A stretch of 64,000 nt of DNA, from positions 4,154,001-4,218,000 of the forward strand of contig CBDFMV010000003.1 in assembly GCA_965249815.1 (NCBI GenBank), written 5' to 3'. Shown here one piece after another: positions 7,979-16,445 of this stretch; the stretch's first letter is position 1; each line of letters opens with the position of its first letter. The notes beneath the pieces were generated by a model. That model was not told the DNA's origin. It was given only the letters and a program-made list of their open reading frames with translations, and searched no databases. The position numbers were made by a program, and so were the translations under genes. The DNA is from JAJAZB01 sp965249815 (lineage in GTDB: Bacteria > Bacteroidota > Bacteroidia > Cytophagales > Spirosomataceae).

Positions 7979-8959
7979 ATGGCCATTTTTTCAACCTCCT
8001 TCTTTTTGCTGCTGCTGGTGGTCTTGGTCCTGTACCTGTCGGTGGTGATCGTGCAACAGGGTACCGTGGCGGTGATTACTGTTTTTGGAAAGTATCGGCG
8101 CATCATGGGGCCGGGGCTAAACTTCAAAATCCCGTTCATCGAGTTTGTTTTTCGGCGAATTTCGATTCAAAATCGTTCTGTTGAACTTGAATTTCAGGCC
8201 ATTACCAACGACCAGGCCAACGTGCGCTTCAAAGCGATGCTGGTGTATTCGGTGCTCGACCAGAGCGAAGACGCCATCAAGGCTGTCGCCTTCAAATTCG
8301 TCGATCAGGCCAGTTTCATGCAGGCACTCATCCGCACCGTCGAGGGCACCATCCGCAGTTTCGTGGCGACCAAAAAGCAGGCGGAAATCCTGTCGCTGCG
8401 CTCTGAAATCGTCTTTCACGTAAAAGAGCAACTCGACGAACTGCTCGTGGGCTGGGGCTACCACCTGATTGATTTGCAGTTGAACGACATCACTTTCGAC
8501 GAGGCCATTCTGCGTTCGATGACCCAGGTCGTGGCGTCGAACAACCTCAAGGCCGCCGCTGAAAACGAAGGTCAGGCCCTGCTCATCACCAAAACGAAAG
8601 CCGCCGAAGCGGAAGGAAATGCCATTAAAATCGCCGCTGAAGCCGAGCGGCTGGCGTCGCAGTTGCGCGGGCAAGGCGTGGCGCTGTTCCGCGAAGAAGT
8701 CACCAAAGGCATGGCCGTCGCCGTGAAGGAACTCGCCGACAACAACCTCGATGCCTCGCTGGTGTTGTTTTCGATGTGGACGGAAGCCATCCGGCACTTC
8801 GCCGAACACGGCAAGGGCAATGTGATTTTCCTCGATGGCTCGAACGAGGGGATGCATCAAACCACCCAGCAACTGATGGGACTCATTCAGTCAAAAGGGT
8901 TGCCGGGCGATGTGCCGCCCTCGTCCCCCCAGGAACGGGGTGGGCGTAAGCCAGCCTGA
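7979..8959 (+). CDS. SPFH/Band 7 (stomatin-like) membrane protein
   Basis: 326-aa protein with one N-terminal membrane helix (about residues 4-24) followed by the Band 7 domain: QQGTVAVITVFGKYRRIMGPGLNFKIP at its start and a long alanine/glutamate-rich coiled coil (about 180-240). It is anchored in the inner membrane and oligomerises into membrane rafts or protease-associated rings in related systems. The start at 7979 is chosen because it places the hydrophobic helix at the N-terminus; the open frame upstream is proline-rich and unrelated. No NfeD or HflC partner lies beside it. The last 30 residues are low complexity. Confidence 0.8.
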   Translation: MAIFSTSFFLLLLVVLVLYLSVVIVQQGTVAVITVFGKYRRIMGPGLNFKIPFIEFVFRRISIQNRSVELEFQAITNDQANVRFKAMLVYSVLDQSEDAIKAVAFKFVDQASFMQALIRTVEGTIRSFVATKKQAEILSLRSEIVFHVKEQLDELLVGWGYHLIDLQLNDITFDEAILRSMTQVVASNNLKAAAENEGQALLITKTKAAEAEGNAIKIAAEAERLASQLRGQGVALFREEVTKGMAVAVKELADNNLDASLVLFSMWTEAIRHFAEHGKGNVIFLDGSNEGMHQTTQQLMGLIQSKGLPGDVPPSSPQERGGRKPA

Positions 8960-8963
8960 TTAG

Positions 8964-9027
8964 AGCGCAGGGAGTAGAGAGAATTGGGTGTATTTCTCTC
9001 TACTCTCTTCACTATACTCCCTGCGCT
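8964..9027. repeat. Two-part inverted repeat between convergent genes
   Basis: Outer 13-bp arms 8964-8976 and 9015-9027 (AGCGCAGGGAGTA and its complement) and inner arms 8974-8983 and 8994-9003 (GTAGAGAGAA and its complement). The GTA at 8974-8976 can pair with either partner, so two foldings compete. No T-run is present; it may still terminate both convergent transcripts. Confidence 0.6.
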
Positions 9028-10030
9028 AAGTAGGTCCGTTTACTTTTTCCAGAAACAACTTTTGATTCAGCGTCAGATTTTGCGAGGTCCACGGAATGTC
9101 TTTCACGAAGGGCGATTCGCGAATCGGGCAATTTTCGACGTGGCAGTGCGGGCAGCAAGGCGGGATGCACGGGTCGGTATGGACGAAAATTTCCACGTCC
9201 GCCGAAAACGCCTCGCGCAGTACGTCCTCGAATTCGTGCACGGCCTCGTGAACCTCCTGAAGCGTCCAGTAATTGGGCAGCGTCAGGTGGCAGTCGATGT
9301 GGAGGTCGGCCCCGTATTTTTGCACCCGCAGGTTGTGCACGTCGATCCAGTGGCGGAGGCGGTGTTTTCGCAGCACCGCCACGACTTGTTCGAGCGTCTC
9401 GCGGTCGGCTTCGTCCATCAATCCCGCCACCGATTCCCGGGCCAGTCGCAGGCCGCTGACGACAATAAACACGGCGAAACCCATCGAAAGCAGGCTGTCG
9501 AGCACCTGCCAGCCGGTGAAATAGATCACGCCGATGCCCACCACAAGCACCAGACTGCTTTGCGCGTCGAGAATAAGGTGCTTGCCGTCGGCGTAAAGCG
9601 TCATCGAGTTGGCCCGCTGGCCCTCCCGGCGAAGCAACCAGCCGACTCCGTAATTGACCACCGTGGTGAGCAACACAATCAGCAGGCCGGCGTCCAGGTT
9701 TTGCAGCGGTTTCGGAGCAATGAGCGATTGTATGGACTGGCCAAAAATGAATACACCCGCCAGCAAAATCAGCGCGCCTTCGAGGCCCGCCGAAAAAAAT
9801 TCAATTTTCCCGTGACCGTAGGGGTGGTTCTGGTCGCGGGGTTGAGCCGCCAGGTACACACTGTAAAACGCAAACCCGCTCGCCACGACGTTGACGATCG
9901 ATTCGAGCGCGTCGGTCAGAACGGCGTTGGAATTGGTCAGAACGTAGGCCGTAAACTTGATGGCCATCAGCACCACGCTGACGACGAACGAAAGAATGAT
10001 CAGCCGGAATTTATTGCGGGACTTCGCCAT
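9026..10030 (-). CDS. Cation diffusion facilitator (CDF) metal exporter with Cys-rich tail
   Basis: 334-aa inner-membrane transporter. Six hydrophobic segments span about residues 1-200. TM2 carries LTDALES and TM5 DGKHLILDAQSS, the Asp/His positions that make the transport site for Zn(II), Fe(II) or Co(II). A C-terminal cytoplasmic ferredoxin-like domain (about 205-285) is followed by an extra tail with six cysteines and two histidines within 20 residues (CIPPCCPHCHVENC), a likely additional metal site. Monocistronic: minus-strand -7 element at 10086-10093, convergent with the SPFH gene. Confidence 0.85.
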   Translation of the reverse strand: MAKSRNKFRLIILSFVVSVVLMAIKFTAYVLTNSNAVLTDALESIVNVVASGFAFYSVYLAAQPRDQNHPYGHGKIEFFSAGLEGALILLAGVFIFGQSIQSLIAPKPLQNLDAGLLIVLLTTVVNYGVGWLLRREGQRANSMTLYADGKHLILDAQSSLVLVVGIGVIYFTGWQVLDSLLSMGFAVFIVVSGLRLARESVAGLMDEADRETLEQVVAVLRKHRLRHWIDVHNLRVQKYGADLHIDCHLTLPNYWTLQEVHEAVHEFEDVLREAFSADVEIFVHTDPCIPPCCPHCHVENCPIRESPFVKDIPWTSQNLTLNQKLFLEKVNGPT

Positions 10031-10085
10031 GAGAGCCTTTCAAGAGAGCCAGCGAAGGTATTTCTACCCCCGCCTTTTTTAACTG

Positions 10086-10093
10086 CAAAGATA
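10086..10093 (-). promoter_or_regulatory. -7 element for the CDF gene
   Basis: Minus-strand TATCTTTG, exact TAnnTTTG, 55 bases upstream of the CDF start. No clear -33 TTG. Confidence 0.45.
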
Positions 10094-10146
10094 CCGATTG
10101 CCGGCGGCATCCGGGGACGAATGGAGAGGGTATTCGCCGAAAGCCG

Positions 10147-10154
10147 TACCTTTG
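10147..10154 (+). promoter_or_regulatory. -7 element abutting the Nudix gene
   Basis: TACCTTTG ends only four bases before the ATG at 10159. Transcription would start at or inside the start codon, implying a leaderless or nearly leaderless mRNA, or a start further in. Confidence 0.5.
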
Positions 10155-10158
10155 TCGG

Positions 10159-10707
10159 ATGAATCCACAGGAGAATCCCTGGAAAACGCTCAATTCGACC
10201 GTCGTGTACGACAACTCCTGGGTGAGCGTACGCCACGAAGAAGTCATCACGCCCGCCGGCACGCCCGGCATCTACGGCGTGGCGCATTTCAAGCACAAAG
10301 CCATCGCCATTGTGCCGCTCGATGAGCAGGGAGATACCTGGCTGGTGGGTCAGTACCGCTACCCGCTGAAGGAGTATTCCTGGGAAATTCCGATGGGGGG
10401 CGGTAACATGGATGTAGAAATTCTCGAATCGGCCCAACGCGAGTTGCAGGAAGAAACCGGCCTGACGGCGGACCGGTGGGAATTGATTGGCCGGATGCAT
10501 ACCTCCAATTCCGTCACCGACGAGGAAGGTTTCGTGTTTATCGCCGAGGGGCTTACGCCCGGTCCCCCGCAATTCGACGAAACCGAAATTATTCAAATCA
10601 GGAAGCTGCCACTGACCGAAGCCGTCCAGATGGTGATGGATAACAAAATCACCGATTCGCTCAGTGTGTACGGGTTGCTCAAAGTGGCCCGACTCCGGGG
10701 CGTGTAG
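10159..10707 (+). CDS. Nudix hydrolase, ADP-ribose pyrophosphatase-like
   Basis: 182-aa cytosolic hydrolase. The Nudix helix is seen as SAQRELQEETGL at about residues 94-105, with the metal-binding REL-x-EE core intact. The Glu normally found eight residues before REL is shifted by one position. The N-terminal part (ENPWKTLNSTVVYDNSWVSVRHEEV) and the QYRYPL...WEIPMGGG stretch match the ADP-ribose pyrophosphatase subgroup, so it probably cleaves ADP-ribose or a related nucleotide sugar. Single gene with its own -7 element; LysE follows 66 bases later. Confidence 0.8.
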   Translation: MNPQENPWKTLNSTVVYDNSWVSVRHEEVITPAGTPGIYGVAHFKHKAIAIVPLDEQGDTWLVGQYRYPLKEYSWEIPMGGGNMDVEILESAQRELQEETGLTADRWELIGRMHTSNSVTDEEGFVFIAEGLTPGPPQFDETEIIQIRKLPLTEAVQMVMDNKITDSLSVYGLLKVARLRGV

Positions 10708-10773
10708 GGACCTCGGTACGGCGTTCCTGAATCATCAAACCAACTGAAATCCAGTTCGATTAACCATTGCCTG

Positions 10774-11409
10774 ATGGCCTGGGACATTCTTGAAGCAATT
10801 TTACTGGGACTTTCTTCGGGCGCGGTCATGTGCCTAACGCTGGGCACCGTCTTTTTTTCGCTGATCCAAAACAGCGTGGACTGCGGCTACAAAAGCGGCT
10901 TGAAAATTTCGACGGGCGTCATCGTCAGCGACGCGATGTTTATCTTTTTTGCCGTGTTTGGCACCGCCTTTTTGCCCCACTTCGCGCATTTCGATACCTG
11001 GCTGCGCTGCATCAGCGCGGTGTTGCTGATAGCGATGGGCGCGCAATCCGTCTTTCGCCAAACGCCCCGGATTGCCTACCCAACCACCCGTTTTGGAAAT
11101 TTCATCTACTACTTTGGCACCGGTTTTCTGCTCAACGCCCTCAACCCAACCAACTTTATTGTCTGGGTATCGGTGGCGACGTACCTCAAAGGCGTGATGC
11201 GCTACTCGCTGACACTCGACGCGTGGTATTTCGGGGCCAGCCTCGTGGCCATATTCGGTACGCAATCGCTGATTGCCATTTTTGCCCACCGGCTCAAACG
11301 CTACTTCAACGAGCGGGTGTTGACGCTGATCAACAAACTGAGCGGATCGGTATTCATGGTCGTGGGGGTCTACCTTGTTTACGTGCAGGTAACCAAATGG
11401 CTGGCGTGA
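10774..11409 (+). CDS. LysE-family exporter
   Basis: 211-aa integral membrane protein with six hydrophobic segments. The N-terminal segment ILLGLSSGAVMCLTLGTVFFSLIQ and the central NALNPTNFIVWVSV resemble the LysE/RhtB amino-acid exporter signature, where the NP motif is conserved. The substrate is not predictable. Its TGA overlaps a GTG that could start the CapA-like gene (GTGA at 11406-11409), so the two may be translationally coupled. Confidence 0.75.
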   Translation: MAWDILEAILLGLSSGAVMCLTLGTVFFSLIQNSVDCGYKSGLKISTGVIVSDAMFIFFAVFGTAFLPHFAHFDTWLRCISAVLLIAMGAQSVFRQTPRIAYPTTRFGNFIYYFGTGFLLNALNPTNFIVWVSVATYLKGVMRYSLTLDAWYFGASLVAIFGTQSLIAIFAHRLKRYFNERVLTLINKLSGSVFMVVGVYLVYVQVTKWLA

Positions 11410-11465
11410 AACCGGACCTTTCCTCCGTTTTTCCAGTGCTGCCGTTCTCGCTCCGTGGCAGGCGA

Positions 11466-12803
11466 ATGGTTTCCCTCTTGCAGTCCTTCTATCGGGTTCT
11501 GGGCCTTTTTCTTGGAAAAAAATGGCAAGTACCCCTGACCGGATTTGAAGAAAATCCCCGCGAATCGCCTTACGCCGGGGCGACGTACCTCGGCTACAAA
11601 TACTATCATCGCCCGCCGCTGCTGGGCGAACCGGGCATCCAAGCGTATTTCCGTGGTCAGGAATTGAAATTTCCGTCGCCCACCGGGTTTATCGCTCAGC
11701 ACCGCCTGACGATGAGCATTGGGGGTGATTTGATGCCGTACGAACGCCTCCGACCCGATACAACTCAGCATCTGTGGGATGAAGTCGGCGCATTTTTCTT
11801 CAGTACTGACGTGGTCGTGGGCAACCTCGAAACGCCCATTGTATCTGATTTGCCGCCCGGCACCGTGCCCGAAATCATGCTGAATGACATGCACTTCAAC
11901 GGGTCGGAAACGTTGTTCCGGATTTTCAACGGAGCCGATCGCTTCCGGGGCTTCGATGTGCTCAGCACAGCCAATAACCACAGCCTCGACCAGGGCGAAA
12001 GGGGTATAACCGAAACGCTGGATTTTCTTGAAAAACGCGGCATTTTAGCCACGGGAACCGCGCGAAATCTGCACGGACGGGGCCAAATTCCGGTGCTCGA
12101 ACGCAATGGCATCCGCGTGGCCTTCGTGGCCTGGACGTATTCGCTCAATAAATTTTTGCCCCCTGCCGACAAGCCCTGGCTGGTGAATTACGACCGCCTG
12201 AACGTGCCCGACGCGTCCGTAGAACGGGTCGTGGCGGACCTGCGCCTCGCCCGCGAGCAGGGAGCCGACGTGGTGGCGCTGCTGTTGCACACCGGTAACG
12301 CGTACCAGGCCTTCCCGTCGGCGCACACGGTGAAGATTTACCACCGGATTTTCGAGCAAAGCGGCGTGGATCTGATTCTTGGCAGCCACCCGCACAACCC
12401 CCAGCCGATGGAGCGGTACTTGTTTCGCGACCCGTTCACGGGGCGGCAAAAGCAGGGCTTCGCCATTTATTCACTCGGCGATTTCGTGGCCTACGATATT
12501 TTCGTCTGGGGGCGGTTGGTCCCGCTGCTGCGACTGACGCTCGAAAAAGGCACGCTCAACGGCGAACGGCACACGCAACTGACCGAGGTGCAGGTGCTGC
12601 CCGTGTACCACTGGGGCGATAAAGCAGGGAAGGACGTGCGGTTTCTCGATCTGAAAAAAACGCTATCGCTCGTTGATAATGAAAGAAGGCCGCCCTACCT
12701 GAGCGACCTCTGCGTGCGCGAACTGCGCCATTTGAACTGGTTCTGTGATCAGTATTTCCTGCCCGAAAACGCAGCTTATTTGCTGGCCTCGACCGATTCG
12801 TAG
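11466..12803 (+). CDS. CapA-like metallophosphatase-fold protein (poly-gamma-glutamate synthesis type)
   Basis: 445-aa protein of the CapA/PgsA group, whose members take part in poly-gamma-glutamate capsule synthesis or other envelope reactions. The calcineurin-like metal-site motifs appear in order: GGDLMPYERL, NLETPI, ANNHSLDQGERG and GSHPHNPQPMERY. No CapB/C partner lies nearby, so the role is open. The ATG at 11466 is chosen; an in-frame GTG at 11406 overlapping the LysE stop would add 20 residues. Much of the open frame upstream of that is a shadow of LysE. The last 28 bases overlap the convergent GH3 gene. Confidence 0.75.
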   Translation: MVSLLQSFYRVLGLFLGKKWQVPLTGFEENPRESPYAGATYLGYKYYHRPPLLGEPGIQAYFRGQELKFPSPTGFIAQHRLTMSIGGDLMPYERLRPDTTQHLWDEVGAFFFSTDVVVGNLETPIVSDLPPGTVPEIMLNDMHFNGSETLFRIFNGADRFRGFDVLSTANNHSLDQGERGITETLDFLEKRGILATGTARNLHGRGQIPVLERNGIRVAFVAWTYSLNKFLPPADKPWLVNYDRLNVPDASVERVVADLRLAREQGADVVALLLHTGNAYQAFPSAHTVKIYHRIFEQSGVDLILGSHPHNPQPMERYLFRDPFTGRQKQGFAIYSLGDFVAYDIFVWGRLVPLLRLTLEKGTLNGERHTQLTEVQVLPVYHWGDKAGKDVRFLDLKKTLSLVDNERRPPYLSDLCVRELRHLNWFCDQYFLPENAAYLLASTDS

Positions 12804-14347
12804 CGACCGGCCAGAAACGCATTCCAGCTTTCAAGGACTTTGCCCCGAATTACGCGGGGAAATTTACTTTGTCCGCCCATCTTTCCCCGGCTGGCCATCC
12901 AGTCGTAAAAATCACTGACCGGCAGCACCCGCACCATCACTTCGCGCAGGGCGTGGCGGCGTTCGACGGCGTAGTCGTCGTTCAATTCCTTTAGTTTTTC
13001 GTCAATCCGTCGGCAAAGAAGTTGTGCATCCACGGCATCGTCGGTGCCCACGTACCACTGGTGGGCGAACAGGCTGCCGTAGGGAATACCGGCCACGGTA
13101 AACTCACGGATGGAAATGCCCAGCTCCCTGGAAACCAATTCAATAGCCCGGTTCATGTTGTCGACCGAGAGGTGTTCGCCGCAGAGGCTGAGGAAGTGCT
13201 TCGTGCGGCCGGTGATGACAATTTCGCAGCGTTCTTTGGACGTAAATTTCACCGTATCCCCAATGAGGTAGCGCCAGGCACCCGCGCAGGTCGAAAGCAG
13301 CAGGGCGTACTCAGTGTCTTCGGTCACCTCGTCGATCATCAGCGTTTCGGGGTGGCTGACCAAGTCGCCGTCGGGCGTAAAGTTCTTTTCGGTGAACGGG
13401 ATGAATTCGAAAAACAGCCCGTTGTTGAGTACCAGTTGCATCGAGCGCGTGTCGGGCCGCGATTGGTAGGCCACGAAACCCTCGGAGGCCAGGTAGGTTT
13501 CGATGTACGTGATTGGGTGCGCCAGGAGTTTCTCGAAACCATGTTTATACGGCTCGAACGACACCCCGCCGTGGCAAAACACCGACAGGTTCGGCCAAAT
13601 GTCATGGATGGTGCGCACACCGTGGTGGGCGATGATTTTCTCCATCAGCAACTGCATCCACGCGGGTACGCCCACTACGTAGCCGATGTCCCAATTGGCT
13701 GCTTTTTCGGTGATTTCGTCGAGTTTGGCGGCCCAGTCTTTGGTGCGGGCGATATCCTTGCCGGGTTTGTAAAAGCGTTGAAACCAGAACGGGATCTGGC
13801 TGGCGGTGATGCCACTCAAATCCCCTTCGTAGTACGAACCGCGCAGGTTGAGGTCGGTACTGCCACCGAGCATGAGCATGCCTTTTTCGAACAATTCGCT
13901 CGGCAGGCCTTTGTACTGCGACAGGCTGAGAATCTGGCGGATGCTGGTGCGCTGAATGGCTTTGCTCATGTCGCGCGTGACGGGAATGTACTTCGAGGCC
14001 GCTTCGGACGTACCCGAACTCAGCGCGAAATACTTCACGCGGCCCGGCCAGCACACGTCGTGTTCGCCCGCCTGGGCGCGGTGCCACCAGTCGCGGTGCA
14101 TCCGGTTGTAGTCATGGACGGGAACATGCTCCTTGAATTTTTGATAAAACGTGTTGTCGTCGGAAAACAGGGCGGCGCTTAGCAGTTCTTCAAACTGGTA
14201 GGCTTCGCCGAAAGCCGTGTAGCGGGCTTTGGTGAGGAGTTTAATGAACGCTTTGCGCTGAAGTTTTGCCCCATTTAACGTGCGGCGGCGCATGGCACCG
14301 CCGGTGATGCGGATGCCGCCTTTCAGAATGCTGCCAAGTACAGCCAT
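12776..14347 (-). CDS. GH3 auxin-responsive-promoter family protein
   Basis: 523-aa member of the GH3 branch of acyl-adenylate-forming enzymes. Plant GH3 enzymes conjugate acyl acids such as auxin or jasmonate to amino acids; bacterial members are widespread in Bacteroidota and mostly uncharacterised. Motif 1 LSSGTSEAASKYIPVT (ATP/Mg), YLASEGFVAYQ and LLLSTCAGAWRYLIGDTVKF are visible, so the adenylation machinery looks complete. The acyl substrate is unknown. A TACTTTTG element lies 49 bases upstream of the start. The 3' ends of this gene and the CapA-like gene overlap by 28 bases, so simultaneous transcription would give complementary tails. Confidence 0.85.
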   Translation of the reverse strand: MAVLGSILKGGIRITGGAMRRRTLNGAKLQRKAFIKLLTKARYTAFGEAYQFEELLSAALFSDDNTFYQKFKEHVPVHDYNRMHRDWWHRAQAGEHDVCWPGRVKYFALSSGTSEAASKYIPVTRDMSKAIQRTSIRQILSLSQYKGLPSELFEKGMLMLGGSTDLNLRGSYYEGDLSGITASQIPFWFQRFYKPGKDIARTKDWAAKLDEITEKAANWDIGYVVGVPAWMQLLMEKIIAHHGVRTIHDIWPNLSVFCHGGVSFEPYKHGFEKLLAHPITYIETYLASEGFVAYQSRPDTRSMQLVLNNGLFFEFIPFTEKNFTPDGDLVSHPETLMIDEVTEDTEYALLLSTCAGAWRYLIGDTVKFTSKERCEIVITGRTKHFLSLCGEHLSVDNMNRAIELVSRELGISIREFTVAGIPYGSLFAHQWYVGTDDAVDAQLLCRRIDEKLKELNDDYAVERRHALREVMVRVLPVSDFYDWMASRGKMGGQSKFPRVIRGKVLESWNAFLAGRYESVEASK

Positions 14348-14395
14348 GGAATGTTAATCAAATGAGGTGAAAGGCAAACCAATCCTGGTTTTCTT

Positions 14396-14403
14396 CAAAA
14401 GTA
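14396..14403 (-). promoter_or_regulatory. -7 element for the GH3 gene
   Basis: Minus-strand TACTTTTG, exact TAnnTTTG, 49 bases before the GH3 start and just downstream of the surE stop at 14425. Confidence 0.5.
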
Positions 14404-14424
14404 AGGGGGATTTAAGGAAAAAAG

Positions 14425-15279
14425 CTAACCTAAGTCAGACGGATGCGCCGCACTCGGTGCCGGTACGATCGGTTGGTCGGCGGTCGACACGGGCGAGTTG
14501 TCCACCAGCGACCAACCCCGAAGTGCATCCAGCGCCGCGTAGGCCGTCAGGTCGCACTGGCAGGGCACGATAGAAACGTAGTTGTGGGCAATCGCCCATT
14601 CGTCGGTGTCCGTGCCCGCGTCGAAATTCACAAAATCACCGTCCAGCCAGTAGTACGGGCGGCCGTACGGATCGCGGCGTTGCTCGAAGTGTTCGAGGTA
14701 TCGCGCATCGGCCTGGCGGCAAACGCGCACACCCCGGATGGCACCACTGGCCTGACTGGGAAAATTGACATTCAGCGCGACGCCCTTGGTCAACCCCTCG
14801 CGGAGCACGGTTGCCGCGATTTGCTGAATAAATGGCACCGCGTGCGAGAAATCGGCGTCGGGGTGGTAATCGTTGAGCGAAAAACCGATGGCGGGCAGGC
14901 CCTCGATGGCGGCCTCCAGCGCCGCCGACATCGTGCCCGAGTACAGCACGCTGATGGCCGTATTGGAGCCGTGGTTGATGCCGCTCACCACCAAATCGGG
15001 TTTGCGCTCACGCAGCACGAGGTGCTTGCCCAGTTTGACGCAGTCGGCGGGTGTTCCCGTGGTTTGAAAAGCGCGGACGTCCGACCCAAACAGCTTGGAG
15101 GGAGTCACCCGCAGTGGATTGCCAATTGTAATGGCGTGTCCCTGACCCGACTGCGGTCGGTCGGGGGCAACCACGACCACCTCGCCAAGTTCCTGCATGG
15201 CCTCCACCAGAACCCGAATCCCTTTGGAGGTAATGTCATCGTCGTTTGAGACGAGAATTAATGGTTTTTGTTCGCTCAT
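14425..15279 (-). CDS. surE: 5'/3'-nucleotidase SurE
   Basis: 284-aa metal-dependent nucleoside monophosphatase. The N-terminus ILVSNDDDITSKGI carries the two metal-binding aspartates, followed by APDRPQSGQGHAITI, VSGINHGSNT (catalytic Asn/metal site) and LYSGTMSAALEA. The length is close to the family norm plus a C-terminal proline/serine tail of about 20 residues. Transcribed from a -7 element at 15327-15334, divergent from the acyltransferase gene. Confidence 0.95.
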   Translation of the reverse strand: MSEQKPLILVSNDDDITSKGIRVLVEAMQELGEVVVVAPDRPQSGQGHAITIGNPLRVTPSKLFGSDVRAFQTTGTPADCVKLGKHLVLRERKPDLVVSGINHGSNTAISVLYSGTMSAALEAAIEGLPAIGFSLNDYHPDADFSHAVPFIQQIAATVLREGLTKGVALNVNFPSQASGAIRGVRVCRQADARYLEHFEQRRDPYGRPYYWLDGDFVNFDAGTDTDEWAIAHNYVSIVPCQCDLTAYAALDALRGWSLVDNSPVSTADQPIVPAPSAAHPSDLG

Positions 15280-15316
15280 GAAGCCGGGCTGGGGCCGGAA
15301 ACCTCCGGCAACTGGT

Positions 15317-15334
15317 TAGTTTTGCGCAAAGGTA
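15317..15334. promoter_or_regulatory. Head-to-head -7 elements, surE (-) and acyltransferase (+)
   Basis: Plus-strand TAGTTTTG (15317-15324) and minus-strand TACCTTTG (15334-15327) are joined through the palindrome TTTGCGCAAA. Each lies 48 bases from its gene's start. Two polymerases cannot occupy the site at once. Confidence 0.6.
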
Positions 15335-15371
15335 GGGGCTTTTGGCCCGGAACCCGTAAACACCCGTCCCC

Positions 15372-15941
15372 ATGCGCTGGATTGCCCGTTTTTTTCTCTG
15401 GATCACCGGTTGGGAAATTGTCGACAACCTGCCGGGGGGCATTGGGGCCGTCCAGAAATGCGTGTTGATCGCCGCGCCGCACACGTCCAACTGGGATTAC
15501 CCGTACGCCCTCTCGGTGTTTTACGCGCTCGGAGTACCGGTTCGGTTTTTGGCGAAAGATTCACTTTTTCGCTTTCCGCAGGGCATCGTGATGCGGGCCA
15601 GCGGCGGAATCGCCGTAAACCGGGCGCAGCGAAACAACCTCGTGCAATCCATGATCGACATGTTCCGCGCGCAGGACCAGCTCGTGCTGATGATCCCCGT
15701 CGAAGGCACGCGGAGTTTTGTGAAAGAATGGAAATCCGGGTTTTACCATGTGGCCCACGGGGCTGGTGTGCCGGTCGTGCTGGGTTTTCTTGATTATGCC
15801 AAAAAGCAGGCGGGTTTTCACTCGCTTTTTTACCCAACCGGCGATTACGCACACGATTTGAAAATACTCCAGGACATCTATCGCCAGTTTACGCCCCGAC
15901 ACCCCGAACAATACAGCCTCCGTGACAATGCTGAATCCTGA
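15372..15941 (+). CDS. PlsC-like 1-acyl-sn-glycerol-3-phosphate acyltransferase
   Basis: 189-aa membrane-associated acyltransferase. The catalytic HX4D is HTSNWD (about residues 37-42) and the phosphate-binding motif is EGTR (about 111-114). It is shorter than typical PlsC and resembles the small Bacteroidota subgroup that may acylate lysophospholipids or other glycolipids. The GNAT gene starts inside its last 20 bases. Confidence 0.85.
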   Translation: MRWIARFFLWITGWEIVDNLPGGIGAVQKCVLIAAPHTSNWDYPYALSVFYALGVPVRFLAKDSLFRFPQGIVMRASGGIAVNRAQRNNLVQSMIDMFRAQDQLVLMIPVEGTRSFVKEWKSGFYHVAHGAGVPVVLGFLDYAKKQAGFHSLFYPTGDYAHDLKILQDIYRQFTPRHPEQYSLRDNAES

Positions 15942-16425
15942 AATCCGCGACGCCGACGCGTCGGACATCCCCGTTATCCAGCAAATCGCCCACGCGGCGT
16001 GGTGGCCTACGTACGGTGGCATCCTCAGCCGGGAGCAATGCCAGTTTATGCTCGACTGGATGTATTCGACGGCGGCCCTGTCTGAGCAAATGGCTCAGGG
16101 CGTTCAATTTTTACTGCTCCGTCTGGGCGAAAAGCACGTCGGGTTCGCGGCGTTCGAGGACGCCGGAAAAGCAATTTTTAAACTTCACAAACTTTACCTA
16201 CATCCCTCTACGCACGGCCTTGGCCTGGGGCGGATTTTGCTCCACACGGTTGATGAACGGGTGAAAAAAGCCGGTGGGAACTACATCGATCTAAACGTAA
16301 ACAGGCATAACGTTGCCCAGGGTTTCTACGAGAAACTCGGATTTAAGACGCTACGTGAAGAGGATAATTACATTGGACGTGGGTACTGGATGAACGATTT
16401 CCTGATGCGGAAAAAAGTAGGTTAA
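15922..16425 (+). CDS. GNAT-family N-acetyltransferase
   Basis: 167-aa acetyl-CoA-dependent transferase. Motif A is seen as LHKLYLHPSTHGLGLGRILL, where the Q/R-x-x-G-x-G/A loop reads H-G-L-G-L-G, and motif B as NVNRHNVAQGFYEKLGFK. Substrate unknown. It overlaps the acyltransferase gene by 20 bases and is probably translated from the same mRNA; an ATG two codons in would also serve. Confidence 0.8.
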   Translation: MTMLNPEIRDADASDIPVIQQIAHAAWWPTYGGILSREQCQFMLDWMYSTAALSEQMAQGVQFLLLRLGEKHVGFAAFEDAGKAIFKLHKLYLHPSTHGLGLGRILLHTVDERVKKAGGNYIDLNVNRHNVAQGFYEKLGFKTLREEDNYIGRGYWMNDFLMRKKVG

Positions 16426-16445
16426 AGGAGTCAAAAAAGAGCCGC

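Noticed and set aside
8984..10162. 392-codon plus-strand open frame
   Set aside because: Antisense of the CDF transporter gene; no motifs.
10830..11465. N-terminal extension of the CapA-like frame (about 212 codons)
   Set aside because: Much of it lies over the LysE gene in another frame and lacks family similarity; the protein is started at 11466 (or GTG 11406).
13022..14182. 386-codon plus-strand open frame
   Set aside because: Antisense of the GH3 gene, GC-rich third-position artefact.
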